A stretch of DNA of 9,940 nucleotides from Candidatus Saccharibacteria bacterium UBA2834 (GCA_002351365.1 DEGE01000016.1:4959-14898); one strand, 5' to 3'; shown: positions 1 to 6,524, counted from the stretch's first letter. The notes: generated by a model not told the origin, from the sequence alone. Program-made: numbers and translations.

Positions 1-1
1 T

Positions 2-424
2 ATGAGCGAAGAGGAGTTTTGGCAACGATTGCAGAGGCGTCAAAATTCTATAATCAAGGCCGTGATTCTAGATCAACATGTAATCGCGGGAGTGGGAAAT
101 ATCTATGCCGACGAGGGGTGCTATTTGGCGGGCTTGTATCCAGGCACGAGAGTGAAGGCGATTTCGCGTGAGACGGCGGACGAGTTATTGCATGGATTAC
201 GCGAAGTGATGCAGCGTTCGATTGATAGTGGCGGATCGACGATGAAAGATTATGTGCGAGCGGATGGCACAAGGGGGAGTTATCTGGAGAAGTTTGCGCA
301 AGTATTTCGACGTGACGGCGAAGCGTGCCACAAATGTGGTAGTGAGATTCTCAAGACGCGCGTAGCGGGGCGAGGAACGCATTATTGTCCGAAGTGTCAG
401 CCGAAGGGGAAAGTGGATGCTTAA
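2..424 (+). CDS. mutM: Formamidopyrimidine-DNA glycosylase (Fpg/MutM), C-terminal part
   Basis: This is the 3' part of a base-excision-repair glycosylase/AP lyase that removes oxidised purines such as 8-oxoguanine. The gene begins before the window; the Met at base 2 is internal, corresponding roughly to the second half of a ~270-aa enzyme. Two hallmarks are visible. The helix-two-turn-helix region contains VIAGVGNIYADE (visible residues 27-38). The C-terminal zinc finger has Cys109, Cys112, Cys129 and Cys132 (CHKCG...YCPKCQ). Arg124, five residues before Cys129, matches the fingertip Arg of Fpg that contacts DNA. The catalytic N-terminal PE motif is outside the window. The stop overlaps the next gene by 8 nt, so the two are probably co-transcribed and translationally coupled. 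Identification is by recalled family motifs and is very secure; the Fpg-versus-Nei choice rests on the typical finger. Confidence 0.95.
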   Translation: MSEEEFWQRLQRRQNSIIKAVILDQHVIAGVGNIYADEGCYLAGLYPGTRVKAISRETADELLHGLREVMQRSIDSGGSTMKDYVRADGTRGSYLEKFAQVFRRDGEACHKCGSEILKTRVAGRGTHYCPKCQPKGKVDA

Positions 425-1043
425 GATTTTCTATGGAACAGAGCGGGCGCAGGCGCAAGCGGCAGTAGAAAAAGTGCTCGGTAAAGATTATGAGTTGGTC
501 GAAACTGATAATTTAATGGTGAGCGCTATGCCGTCGATTTTTATGGGAACCACCTTGTTTGGCGACGAACGAAAAATTCTCATTAAAGGGCTGGATGAAA
601 ACAAAGAATGTTGGGCGGAGGTAATTAAATATATCGATACGCCACATAAGGTAATTATTTGGAATGAAAAGGCTCCTGATAAACGTGGTGAGCCCGGCAA
701 AACATTATCATCGGATAAGCGTATTGAGATTAAGGGCTTTGAGCGGGTTATTAGCAAAGAAGAAACATTTGCGGCTTTTAATATGTATGATGACGCAGTA
801 AAAGGCAATTTGAAAAAGGCATTGGCGACTTGTAAGACTCTTGAGGCTGATAAAAATAAAGATCCTTATTCAACGATAGGCGCGTTCGCGTCGAAGGCTT
901 TTACGGCACTTGAAAAACGTGACCATAAAGCGCCAGAGATTCTAAGAATATTGGCGACGATTGACGTCGAAATGAAGTCGACTGGATTGAGCGGCTGGAC
1001 TTTAGTAAAGAAAGCTTTGGCGCAAATTGCAGCAGTGAAGTAA
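417..1043 (+). CDS. holA: Short DNA polymerase III delta subunit-like protein (HolA-like)
   Basis: Probable clamp-loader delta subunit, which opens the beta sliding clamp. It is 208 aa against roughly 330-345 aa in typical HolA. The N-terminus (MLKIFYGTER) fits the first strand of the delta AAA+-like domain. LFGDERKILIKGLDENKE (near residues 48-65) resembles the HolA stretch in which an activated strand precedes an acidic helix, followed by a hydrophobic strand (KVIIWNEKAPDKR). The C-terminal 60 residues look like the helical collar domain. Much of the middle seems shortened. The ATG overlaps the mutM stop by 8 nt and has a purine-rich stretch just upstream (AAGGGGAAAG). No key enzymatic residue is expected in delta, so identity rests on overall pattern and length-tolerant similarity. 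It could instead be an uncharacterised lineage-specific protein. Confidence 0.62.
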   Translation: MLKIFYGTERAQAQAAVEKVLGKDYELVETDNLMVSAMPSIFMGTTLFGDERKILIKGLDENKECWAEVIKYIDTPHKVIIWNEKAPDKRGEPGKTLSSDKRIEIKGFERVISKEETFAAFNMYDDAVKGNLKKALATCKTLEADKNKDPYSTIGAFASKAFTALEKRDHKAPEILRILATIDVEMKSTGLSGWTLVKKALAQIAAVK

Positions 1044-1077
1044 AAAATATCTCCGAACCTACTCGGAGATATTTTTT
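1042..1077. terminator. Bidirectional intrinsic terminator between convergent genes
   Basis: A perfect 15-bp inverted repeat (1042-1056 pairing with 1063-1077, loop ACCTAC) has a GC-containing core CTCCGA/TCGGAG. It is flanked by six As on the left and six Ts on the right. It therefore reads as hairpin plus U-run on both strands. It begins inside the holA stop codon and lies 14 nt past the rpmA stop, so it can end both converging transcripts. Confidence 0.93.
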
Positions 1078-1090
1078 GATAATTGCTTGA

Positions 1091-1369
1091 TTAGGCGGCG
1101 TGAACTTCGACGCGGGTGCGTGGGAGGCTCTTGCCGGAGAAATGAGTTTTCTTGGTCTTGACGAAGACGACCTTACCATCGATGGCGGCGTGAATCGTAA
1201 AGTTGCGGCTCATGAAAGTGCCAGGGCCGGCGATTTTCGTTGCGCCAGTTTGGCGGACGAGAACTTCACCAGTCTTGACTTGTTGGCCACCAAAACGCTT
1301 GACGCCAAGTCGTTGGCCGGCATTGTTGTGTAGGTTTTTGCTGGTACCGCCAGCTTTGACATGTGACAT
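1091..1369 (-). CDS. rpmA: 50S ribosomal protein L27 (bL27)
   Basis: Large-subunit ribosomal protein whose N-terminal tail reaches the peptidyl-transferase centre. At 92 aa it is near the usual 85-95. The family signature is clear: MSHVKAGGTSKN at the N-terminus, then QRLGVKRFGGQ and VRQTG. The later core AGPGTFMSRNFTIHAAIDGKV matches the L27 beta-barrel. There is no Firmicutes-type cleaved N-terminal extension, so the mature tail starts directly. The gene begins 4 nt after the stop of the upstream methyltransferase. An AAGGA purine stretch lies about 13 nt before the ATG, inside the end of that gene, so the two are almost certainly one transcript. L27 usually follows L21 (rplU); none is seen here. 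Many codons end in C, as expected for a highly expressed gene. Confidence 0.95.
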   Translation of the reverse strand: MSHVKAGGTSKNLHNNAGQRLGVKRFGGQQVKTGEVLVRQTGATKIAGPGTFMSRNFTIHAAIDGKVVFVKTKKTHFSGKSLPRTRVEVHAA

Positions 1370-1373
1370 ATTA

Positions 1374-2504
1374 CTACTTTTTCCTTAATACTATTATTTG
1401 ACGCGCAACGATTTGATCCTCTCGGTAATATAAGAGGTCATCGTAAGACGCATAACGATACTTTATGGCATTATAGCCCAATTTATCTAATTCGTCAAGG
1501 ATATTAACCCCTGAATAAGTGCCGTTTGGTCGCTTCCAGGCTGGAATGGCGAGCGCAAGTTGTGTACCGGCGGGGATTTGCTTGCCTAGGTTGCGTAAAA
1601 AGTCGGAAAGAAGGGACTTGGCGTCTTGCTGAAGCTGTTTAAGCTTGATGTCTGCGGGCGGTGCCGAAAGTGGATGACCGAGGTAGATTTCGCTAGCAAT
1701 GAAATCTGGCGTGGGTTGCCATTGATGCTTGGTGGCATCGCCAACTTCAAGCTGGATTTTTGGCGCCTGAGATTTTTGAAGTTTTTGAGTTTTATCGAAG
1801 AGCCAGTCGAGGTTTTTGCGAGAGTAATCGATCATTTTTTCGGATAAATCGGTGCCATAAACAGAATATCCGAGTAGGGCGGATTCTTGCAAAACAACAC
1901 CAGTGCCACAGAATGGATCGAGTATGGTGCCGGATTTGGCTCCTTCGGTAGCGAGATTGATGAGAATTTGGGCGAGTTTTGGCGGTAGCATGCCAACGAA
2001 TGCGTCGCGGGCGGGGCGAGCTTGGTCACGCTTGGCGTAGGCGGTGATATTTTGAGTGCCGACAGAGATGGCGGTGTATTTGCCGAACTTGATGATTTCG
2101 ATGTGGTTGGTTTTTTCGCCGAGCTGATTGTGGTGCGAGGCGGCAGAAGATAAAACTGCGCTTTTGCCGTTTGGCACGAGGCGCACGTTGCGGCCGTGGC
2201 GTTTGAGGAGATTCTTGTATTTAAGGGCGAGTTCCCAGGTTTTGCGGGGGTTGGCGCGAGTGGAGTAATCTGAGATACCTAATGTAATCTTGCCTTCTGG
2301 CAAATTGGATAAATAATCTTGAAGTGGATAATCGAGAATGAGACCGGCTTTGATACTGCCGCCTAATCGGTCGAGTGACAGGCTATGAGCGGTAACGATA
2401 GCGAGATTTGATGCAATTTGCTTAACCTTGCTACTCGAAAAAAGCGCCTCGAGCTCAGCGAGGGAAATTTTTGGTTCGCGCCCCAGCACCAATAGATAAT
2501 TCAT
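1374..2504 (-). CDS. TRM11/TrmG10-like class I RNA methyltransferase
   Basis: Predicted SAM-dependent RNA methyltransferase of 376 aa. The N-terminal third (MNYLLVLGREPKISLAELEAL) resembles the start of archaeal/eukaryal Trm11/TrmG10 proteins, which carry a THUMP-type RNA-binding module. The Rossmann domain contains motif I ILDPFCGTG (residues 194-202), an acidic residue after strand 2 (GTDLSEKM, Asp219) and a motif III-like VGDATK (254-259). A stretch RDQARPARDAFVGMLPPKLAQ (159-179) precedes the catalytic domain. Motif IV, normally (D/N)PPYG in N2-guanine or adenine methyltransferases, reads ASEIYLG (270-276) here. The substrate, either a tRNA guanine or an rRNA base, therefore cannot be assigned. 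Translation starts at the last ATG of an 18-nt divergent gap, with no Shine-Dalgarno (leaderless candidate). It is coupled to rpmA downstream, which suits a role in ribosome or tRNA maturation. Confidence 0.8.
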   Translation of the reverse strand: MNYLLVLGREPKISLAELEALFSSSKVKQIASNLAIVTAHSLSLDRLGGSIKAGLILDYPLQDYLSNLPEGKITLGISDYSTRANPRKTWELALKYKNLLKRHGRNVRLVPNGKSAVLSSAASHHNQLGEKTNHIEIIKFGKYTAISVGTQNITAYAKRDQARPARDAFVGMLPPKLAQILINLATEGAKSGTILDPFCGTGVVLQESALLGYSVYGTDLSEKMIDYSRKNLDWLFDKTQKLQKSQAPKIQLEVGDATKHQWQPTPDFIASEIYLGHPLSAPPADIKLKQLQQDAKSLLSDFLRNLGKQIPAGTQLALAIPAWKRPNGTYSGVNILDELDKLGYNAIKYRYASYDDLLYYREDQIVARQIIVLRKK

Positions 2505-2525
2505 ATGCTATAATTTTAGCATATG
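2502..2525. promoter_or_regulatory. Divergent, overlapping leaderless promoters inside a 24-bp inverted repeat
   Basis: The complete gap between two divergent genes, plus both start codons, is a perfect inverted repeat: CATATGCTA (2502-2510), a 6-nt centre TAATTT, and TAGCATATG (2517-2525). Each strand carries an extended -10: TGC-TATAAT on + (TATAAT 2509-2514) and TGC-TAAAAT on - (2518-2513). Each ends 8 nt before its own ATG, so each mRNA would start at or within a few nt of its start codon. No Shine-Dalgarno fits in this space. No convincing -35 box was seen for either direction. The two -10 boxes share 2 bp, so RNA polymerase should not occupy both at once. Confidence 0.75.
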
Positions 2526-3602
2526 TTTAAGAAAATCTTGAGTGTGGTTACCTTGTTGTTGGTGGCCCTTATTGCCTATAAGGCTTTTAGTGGTACGGTC
2601 GAAATTGATGGCCAGACCATGACCATGCTAGAAGGAACTTGGTATTCATTGCAGCGCATCAATATCTGGATTGTTCTATTGATTATTCCGGAGCAAATAC
2701 TAATGTATTATGCGGCGGGGCAGATTTATTTTGCGTTTTTGCGCCAACGTAAGAATTTTAAGATTTCGCAGGCAAAGTTAACTCGCATTTCGCTCGAGAT
2801 TAACTTCGTGAACCATGCCTTACCGTCTGGCGGTGCGAGTGGTTTGGCTTATCTAATTTGGCGCTTAAAAGATTTTGATATTTCCGCTGGACAGATTAGC
2901 TTTATTCATATTTTGCGTTATGGTATTTGTGCGATTGGAAATGCCTTGCAGACATTGATTGCGATTATTATCGTAATCGCAACTTTTCAGATTGTGCCTG
3001 GTGGCTGGTGGGCCGTGATTCTGGCGGCGGGCGTGGCTTTTGGTATTATTGGTCTTTTGGTGCTTGCATGGTTAATTGTGCGGCGCCAAAAAAATATCGA
3101 TTGGTTGGCGGCAACTTCGACAAAGTTCATTAATAAGGTAATGCGCAAGGTGTCGCGCGGAAAGAAGCGTAAGATTTTGAGCGAAGAGAATGTGGCGAAG
3201 TTCTTTGGTGACTTGCGCGAAGATTACCTAAATCTTAAAAAGAACCGTCGAATTTTAGGCAAGCCAATGATTTGGGGATTATTCTATTCTTTCTTGGAGC
3301 TTGCGACGTATTGGGTGATAGCTTGTGCGCTAGGGCATCCAGAGATTTTGCCGCAAATCATGATTGCGGAGGGGATTGCGAGCGTAGTTGGCACGGTAAT
3401 GGTGACGCCGGGTGGCATGGGCGGCTACGAAGGGGCCTTTATTGCAGCGATGGTAGCAACGGGCGTTGATATTTATACGGCGACGATTACTGTGATTGTG
3501 ACGCGTGTGTTCGTGCTAATCGGGACAATCGTGAGCGGTTATGGCTTCTATCAACATGCATTGATGTCGCGTGAAGATAAGTTCGAAGTACCAAAGGATT
3601 AG
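2523..3602 (+). CDS. Flippase-like integral membrane protein (LPG_synthase_TM / UPF0104-type)
   Basis: Polytopic membrane protein of 359 aa related to the transmembrane domain of lysylphosphatidylglycerol synthase/AglD-type proteins. These proteins are thought to flip or handle lipids or lipid-linked sugars; the substrate here is unknown. About seven to eight hydrophobic segments are visible, near residues 5-21, 47-72, 128-157, 160-186, 250-270, 280-295 and 318-342. The family hallmark PGGMGGYEG lies at 296-304, and a conserved-looking NFVNHALPSGG at 94-104. A charged cytoplasmic loop (about 187-247, rich in Lys/Arg) separates the two halves. There is no MprF-type C-terminal aminoacyl-transferase domain. 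It starts at the divergent promoter with no Shine-Dalgarno and ends 1 nt before the xseA start, so it probably leads the xseAB operon. Confidence 0.82.
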   Translation: MFKKILSVVTLLLVALIAYKAFSGTVEIDGQTMTMLEGTWYSLQRINIWIVLLIIPEQILMYYAAGQIYFAFLRQRKNFKISQAKLTRISLEINFVNHALPSGGASGLAYLIWRLKDFDISAGQISFIHILRYGICAIGNALQTLIAIIIVIATFQIVPGGWWAVILAAGVAFGIIGLLVLAWLIVRRQKNIDWLAATSTKFINKVMRKVSRGKKRKILSEENVAKFFGDLREDYLNLKKNRRILGKPMIWGLFYSFLELATYWVIACALGHPEILPQIMIAEGIASVVGTVMVTPGGMGGYEGAFIAAMVATGVDIYTATITVIVTRVFVLIGTIVSGYGFYQHALMSREDKFEVPKD

Positions 3603-3603
3603 G

Positions 3604-4701
3604 ATGGCCGAGCAAGTATATAGCGTATCGGATTTTCAGGCGGTCTGTAATCAGATAATGGAGACCGCTTTTTCTGGCGTGATTGTCGAGGGCGAGGTGG
3701 CGAGTTTCAAGGTGAACCAGGGGAAATTCGTCTTCTTTGATTTGAAAGATGACCAATCGAGTGTTGGCTGTTTTATGATGAAGTTTGCACTTCGTTTTCC
3801 ATTGGAAGATGGCATGAAAGTACGCGTGCGGGCGGTACCGAAGTTAACCAATTGGGGAAAGTTCTCCTTAACCGTACAGGTCATTATGCCGGTGGGTGAG
3901 GGGAGTTTGAAAAAGAGTTTTGAGCTGCTGAAGAAAAAACTGACTGAAGAGGGGCTATTTGCGATCGAAAAGAAGCGTCCGCTACCGGCGAAGATTACGA
4001 AGATTGGCGTAATATCTAGCACGCAAGCGGCGGGTTATGCAGATTTTTGTAAGATTCTCAACGAGCGTTGGGGCGGTCTGGAAGTGCTAACGGCCCATAC
4101 ACAGGTGCAGGGCATGGTGGCAGCCGACCAGATTATTCGAGCTCTTAATTATTTCAATGAACGTGGAGAAGTTGACGTAATTGCGATTATCCGGGGTGGC
4201 GGAAGTGCCGATGATTTGGCTGTGTTTAATGACGAGGCTTTAGTGCGCGCCGTGGCGGCTTCAAAGATTCCGGTGATTACCGGAATTGGGCATGAAGTTG
4301 ACGAGAGTTTGTGTGACTTAGCGGCGGACGTGGTGGCATCAACGCCATCGAATGCGGCGCAAATGTTAACGAAAGATAAGCGTCAAATTAGGGCAGATAT
4401 TCGCAGTGATTTAGAGCGAACAAAAAATTTATTCAATTCTAAGATCGACGAATTAATTACGCAAAACAGGGGTGAAATTGCGAAAGTTGGGCGCGAAATC
4501 GTTGTGAAAATTACAACACAGGAGACGGAACTAGCGGGACTTGTTCGGACATTGGAAGAATTGAATCCAGAAAGAGTTTTGGCGCGAGGTTATGCTTTGA
4601 CGCGGGGAAAACTTGAAAAAGGCGCTGAAATTGAAATCGTTACAAGTGATAGAATTGCGAAAGCGGATATTAAGGAAGTAAAGGAGCGAAAAAATGGCTA
4701 A
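3604..4701 (+). CDS. xseA: Exodeoxyribonuclease VII large subunit
   Basis: Catalytic subunit of exonuclease VII, which degrades single-stranded DNA and acts in repair and recombination. The N-terminal OB-fold is at about residues 4-97 (VYSVSDFQAV; VIVEGEVASF; FFDLKDD). The catalytic domain carries KIGVISSTQAAGYADF (133-148), RGGGSADDLAVFNDE (197-211), GIGHEVDESLCDLAAD (227-242) and TPSNAA (247-252), all typical of XseA. A coiled-coil region follows, then LARGYALTR near the end. At 365 aa it is shorter than E. coli XseA (456 aa), the loss lying mainly in the coiled coil. I chose ATG 3604 because AAAGGA lies 6 nt upstream and the OB-fold begins just after it. An in-frame ATG at 3571 would add 11 unrelated residues inside the previous gene. 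It overlaps xseB by 8 nt. Confidence 0.96.
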   Translation: MAEQVYSVSDFQAVCNQIMETAFSGVIVEGEVASFKVNQGKFVFFDLKDDQSSVGCFMMKFALRFPLEDGMKVRVRAVPKLTNWGKFSLTVQVIMPVGEGSLKKSFELLKKKLTEEGLFAIEKKRPLPAKITKIGVISSTQAAGYADFCKILNERWGGLEVLTAHTQVQGMVAADQIIRALNYFNERGEVDVIAIIRGGGSADDLAVFNDEALVRAVAASKIPVITGIGHEVDESLCDLAADVVASTPSNAAQMLTKDKRQIRADIRSDLERTKNLFNSKIDELITQNRGEIAKVGREIVVKITTQETELAGLVRTLEELNPERVLARGYALTRGKLEKGAEIEIVTSDRIAKADIKEVKERKNG

Positions 4702-4885
4702 GAGCATTAGCGATAAGATTGCCGAGTTAAAAGAAGGGGTCGACTGGTTTTACTCGGATGATTTTAAGCTAGAGGACGCGAGCGAGCGCTACAGAGCGCT
4801 GACGACGTTAGCTAAAGAGATAGAACAAGACCTTGATAATTTGAAAAATGACATTAAAGTAATTGACGAGGATTTTAGCAAATAA
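4694..4885 (+). CDS. xseB: Exodeoxyribonuclease VII small subunit
   Basis: Small helical partner of XseA, 63 aa, usual size for the family. It forms a helical hairpin: IADKI-like start (SISDKIAELKEGVDWF), then LEDASERYRALTTLAKEIEQDLDNLKNDI, which resembles the XseB pattern of a first helix, a short acidic turn and a long second helix. The start overlaps the end of xseA by 8 nt and has AAGGAG 7 nt upstream. This arrangement favours translational coupling and balanced subunit synthesis. The last codons and stop fall inside the left arm of an inverted repeat. Confidence 0.93.
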   Translation: MAKSISDKIAELKEGVDWFYSDDFKLEDASERYRALTTLAKEIEQDLDNLKNDIKVIDEDFSK

Positions 4886-4911
4886 TCTTGTAAAAACGCT
4901 TTTGCTAAAAT
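4872..4911. repeat. 11-bp perfect inverted repeat across the xseB stop and next promoter
   Basis: ATTTTAGCAAA (4872-4882) is exactly complementary to TTTGCTAAAAT (4901-4911), separated by 18 nt. The left arm ends against the xseB stop codon. The loop contains the -35 of the next gene and the right arm runs into its -10 box. In an xseAB transcript it would make an AU-rich hairpin without a good U-run, so it is at most a weak terminator. As DNA it could be an operator. Confidence 0.7.
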
Positions 4912-4916
4912 ATAAT
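4888..4916 (+). promoter_or_regulatory. Sigma70-type leaderless promoter for the 4923 gene
   Basis: TTGTAA (4888-4893), a 17-bp spacer and a perfect TATAAT (4911-4916). The ATG at 4923 begins 6 nt after the -10 box, about where transcription should start. There is no Shine-Dalgarno, so the transcript is predicted to be leaderless. Confidence 0.75.
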
Positions 4917-4922
4917 TTCATT

Positions 4923-5771
4923 ATGGATCAGAATTCGATGGGTGGATATCCGCCAATGCAGGGCCAAGAACCGATGCCTTCCCCGGAAGGTTACAACAAC
5001 GGTTTTGGTGGTGGAATGAACCCGATGCCTGCAATGAATCAACCGCAACCGATGGGTCCTGGCCAGATGCCAGCAACAAATACTGGTATAGCTCCAGCTC
5101 CAGTTCCGCCAATGCCGGAATCAAAATCTAAGAGCACTTTGGTTGAGACGATTATCTTGGTAGTTGTTTGTATCATTGCGGCCGTGGCAATTGTTTTTGC
5201 CGTTCTATTCTTTATGCGTTGGAATGACTTGAACGCGGACTTTACTGCGCAGAAAGATCGTGCAGTTGCAGAGGCCGTGAAGGCTCAGCAGGACGCCGAC
5301 AATGAAGCCTTGGCTGAGAGATTAAAAGAAGAAAAAGAGCCGTTTAGTGGTCCGGAAGATTTTGGCTTAATAAACTTTAGTTATCCAAAAGTTTGGAAAG
5401 TATACGAAGCCCAGGATGGTACGAATAACAGTGATTACATGGCATATTTCGCACCAACGAAAGTTGGATCAATTAACGACATGGATTCACGCTATGCTTT
5501 GCGCTTCCAGATTTTGAACCGCTCATACGATACGGTTGCTAACACTTATGCGCCAATGGTGAAGCAAGGAACCTTGTCTGCGACTACCTTCTCGGCAGAT
5601 AATGGTAAAATCACTGGTACTCGTTATACTGGCGAATTATCGACTGGTATCGTCGGTATAGCTGTAGTGGCTAAGGTTAATGATAAGACCTTAATCCTGC
5701 AAACCGATTCGCAAGAGGTTTACGAAAACGACTTTAACAAGATTCTCGACACCTTGCGTCGCGGAAACTAG
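4923..5771 (+). CDS. Single-pass membrane protein of unknown function, Pro/Met/Gly-rich N-terminus
   Basis: I do not recognise a named gene. The 282-aa protein has three parts. Residues 1-66 are low-complexity and rich in Pro, Met, Gly, Gln and Asn, and are probably disordered. One strong transmembrane helix spans about 75-98. A charged, Ala/Glu-rich coiled-coil-like segment (about 104-140) leads into a globular domain (about 145-282). That domain begins FGLINFSYPKVWKVYEA, a pattern reminiscent of PsbP/Mog1-like folds in bacterial lipoproteins and surface proteins. This resemblance is only suggestive. The globular domain is probably outside the membrane. There is no cleavable signal peptide or lipobox. 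I chose ATG 4923, 6 nt after a consensus -10, over an in-frame ATG at 4863 inside xseB, because the extra 20 residues would lie within the upstream gene. It is probably monocistronic, given the terminator that follows. Confidence 0.75.
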   Translation: MDQNSMGGYPPMQGQEPMPSPEGYNNGFGGGMNPMPAMNQPQPMGPGQMPATNTGIAPAPVPPMPESKSKSTLVETIILVVVCIIAAVAIVFAVLFFMRWNDLNADFTAQKDRAVAEAVKAQQDADNEALAERLKEEKEPFSGPEDFGLINFSYPKVWKVYEAQDGTNNSDYMAYFAPTKVGSINDMDSRYALRFQILNRSYDTVANTYAPMVKQGTLSATTFSADNGKITGTRYTGELSTGIVGIAVVAKVNDKTLILQTDSQEVYENDFNKILDTLRRGN

Positions 5772-5787
5772 TTAAAACGCTGTTGCT

Positions 5788-5816
5788 TTGCACCTCACTC
5801 TCGGCTGATGTAAAAT
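5788..5816 (+). promoter_or_regulatory. Leaderless promoter for the histidine-kinase operon
   Basis: TAAAAT (5811-5816) is followed after 6 nt by ATG 5823. A weak -35 candidate TTGCAC (5788-5793) is 17 bp upstream. The spacing matches the promoter at 4888-4916 exactly. There is no Shine-Dalgarno before this ATG. The -10 box and the start codon lie in the loop of a 10-bp inverted repeat. Confidence 0.6.
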
Positions 5817-5840
5817 GAGGCCATGGAGAGTGAGGTTTTT
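5792..5840 (+). terminator. Putative terminator of the 4923 gene, with the next promoter in its loop
   Basis: CCTCACTCTC (5793-5802) pairs perfectly with GAGAGTGAGG (5826-5835), extended by A5792-T5836. The 3' arm runs directly into TTTTT (5836-5840), giving the stem-plus-U-run of an intrinsic terminator. It starts about 20 nt past the upstream stop codon. The 23-nt loop is unusually long and holds the -10 box and start codon of the kinase gene; the 3' arm is codons 2-5 of that gene. Only read-through RNA from upstream contains both arms. A second complementarity, TTTGCA (5787-5792) with TGCAAA (5843-5848), could lengthen the dyad. Confidence 0.6.
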
Positions 5841-6524
5841 AGTGCAAATTCCAGCACGGTGGTGGTGGCGCATGAGTTAAAAGCGCCCTTAAGCCTCATG
5901 CGCCAATTGGCACTATCTTTGGAGCTCGAGCAAGACATTGATCGGGCGCATCAGATTAGCGAAAAAATTGTCGCCACAAGTGATCGTGCGATTCGGCAGG
6001 TAAATGACTTAACGAAGATTGCGCGACTGGATGAGGCATTGTTCGAAATGGAGCCGGTGAACCCGCGGATGGTTTGCGATGATGTTGTGAACGAGCTGTG
6101 GCGTTTGTTTAGATTTAATCATCGGGAATTGCGCATTGAATATCGTAACAAGAAGCGCCTGGTGGTGGGAAATCGGCAGTTACTATATTCGGTTGTATAT
6201 AACTTTTGTTTGAACGCGATGAGTTATGGTGGCGAGGAGTTGCCAAGCATTGTGTCGGTGAGCGATAAATATGGCACGAAGATTCGGATTGCGGTGCGGG
6301 ATTTTGGTCCAGCGATTCCGACCAAGATTTGGCGCGAAATTAAAGATGGCTTCGTAAAACAACCGGTTGAGATTGCGATGCGACCAGGCTCCTCTGGTTT
6401 GGGCTTATATATCGCGGCGAAATTTACAAATTATATGCAGGGGGATTTTGGCCTTATTCGACACCGTGACGGTACGAGCTTTTATATTGATTTGCCAGTA
6501 AGTGGGCAATTAAGTCTAGTGTAA
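5823..6524 (+). CDS. Sensorless (soluble) histidine kinase
   Basis: Two-component kinase core of 233 aa with no membrane segment and no recognisable sensor domain. The H-box is VVAHELKAPLSLMRQ with phospho-acceptor His17, followed by a two-helix dimerisation domain to about residue 72. The ATP-binding domain shows the N-box (YNFCLNAMSYG, Asn127/Asn131), G1 (RDFGPAIP, Asp160) and G2 (GSSGLGLYIA, 189-198). All catalytic motifs are intact, so it should be active. H-box Lys20 replaces the more usual Arg. With only 16 residues before the His, input must come from a partner protein or another domain interaction. It has no Shine-Dalgarno and starts 6 nt after a -10 box. Its stop overlaps the response-regulator ATG (TAATG), so the pair is translationally coupled. 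Confidence 0.9.
   Translation: MESEVFSANSSTVVVAHELKAPLSLMRQLALSLELEQDIDRAHQISEKIVATSDRAIRQVNDLTKIARLDEALFEMEPVNPRMVCDDVVNELWRLFRFNHRELRIEYRNKKRLVVGNRQLLYSVVYNFCLNAMSYGGEELPSIVSVSDKYGTKIRIAVRDFGPAIPTKIWREIKDGFVKQPVEIAMRPGSSGLGLYIAAKFTNYMQGDFGLIRHRDGTSFYIDLPVSGQLSLV

Noticed and set aside
1100..1333. Plus-strand frames opposite rpmA.
   Set aside because: They are antisense to a secure ribosomal protein gene with no signals of their own.
3571..3603. Upstream in-frame ATG for xseA.
   Set aside because: It lies inside the flippase gene, has no SD, and adds 11 residues not part of the OB-fold; ATG 3604 has AAAGGA at 6 nt.
4863..4922. Upstream in-frame ATG for the one-TM protein.
   Set aside because: It is inside xseB and upstream of a consensus promoter whose -10 sits 6 nt before ATG 4923.
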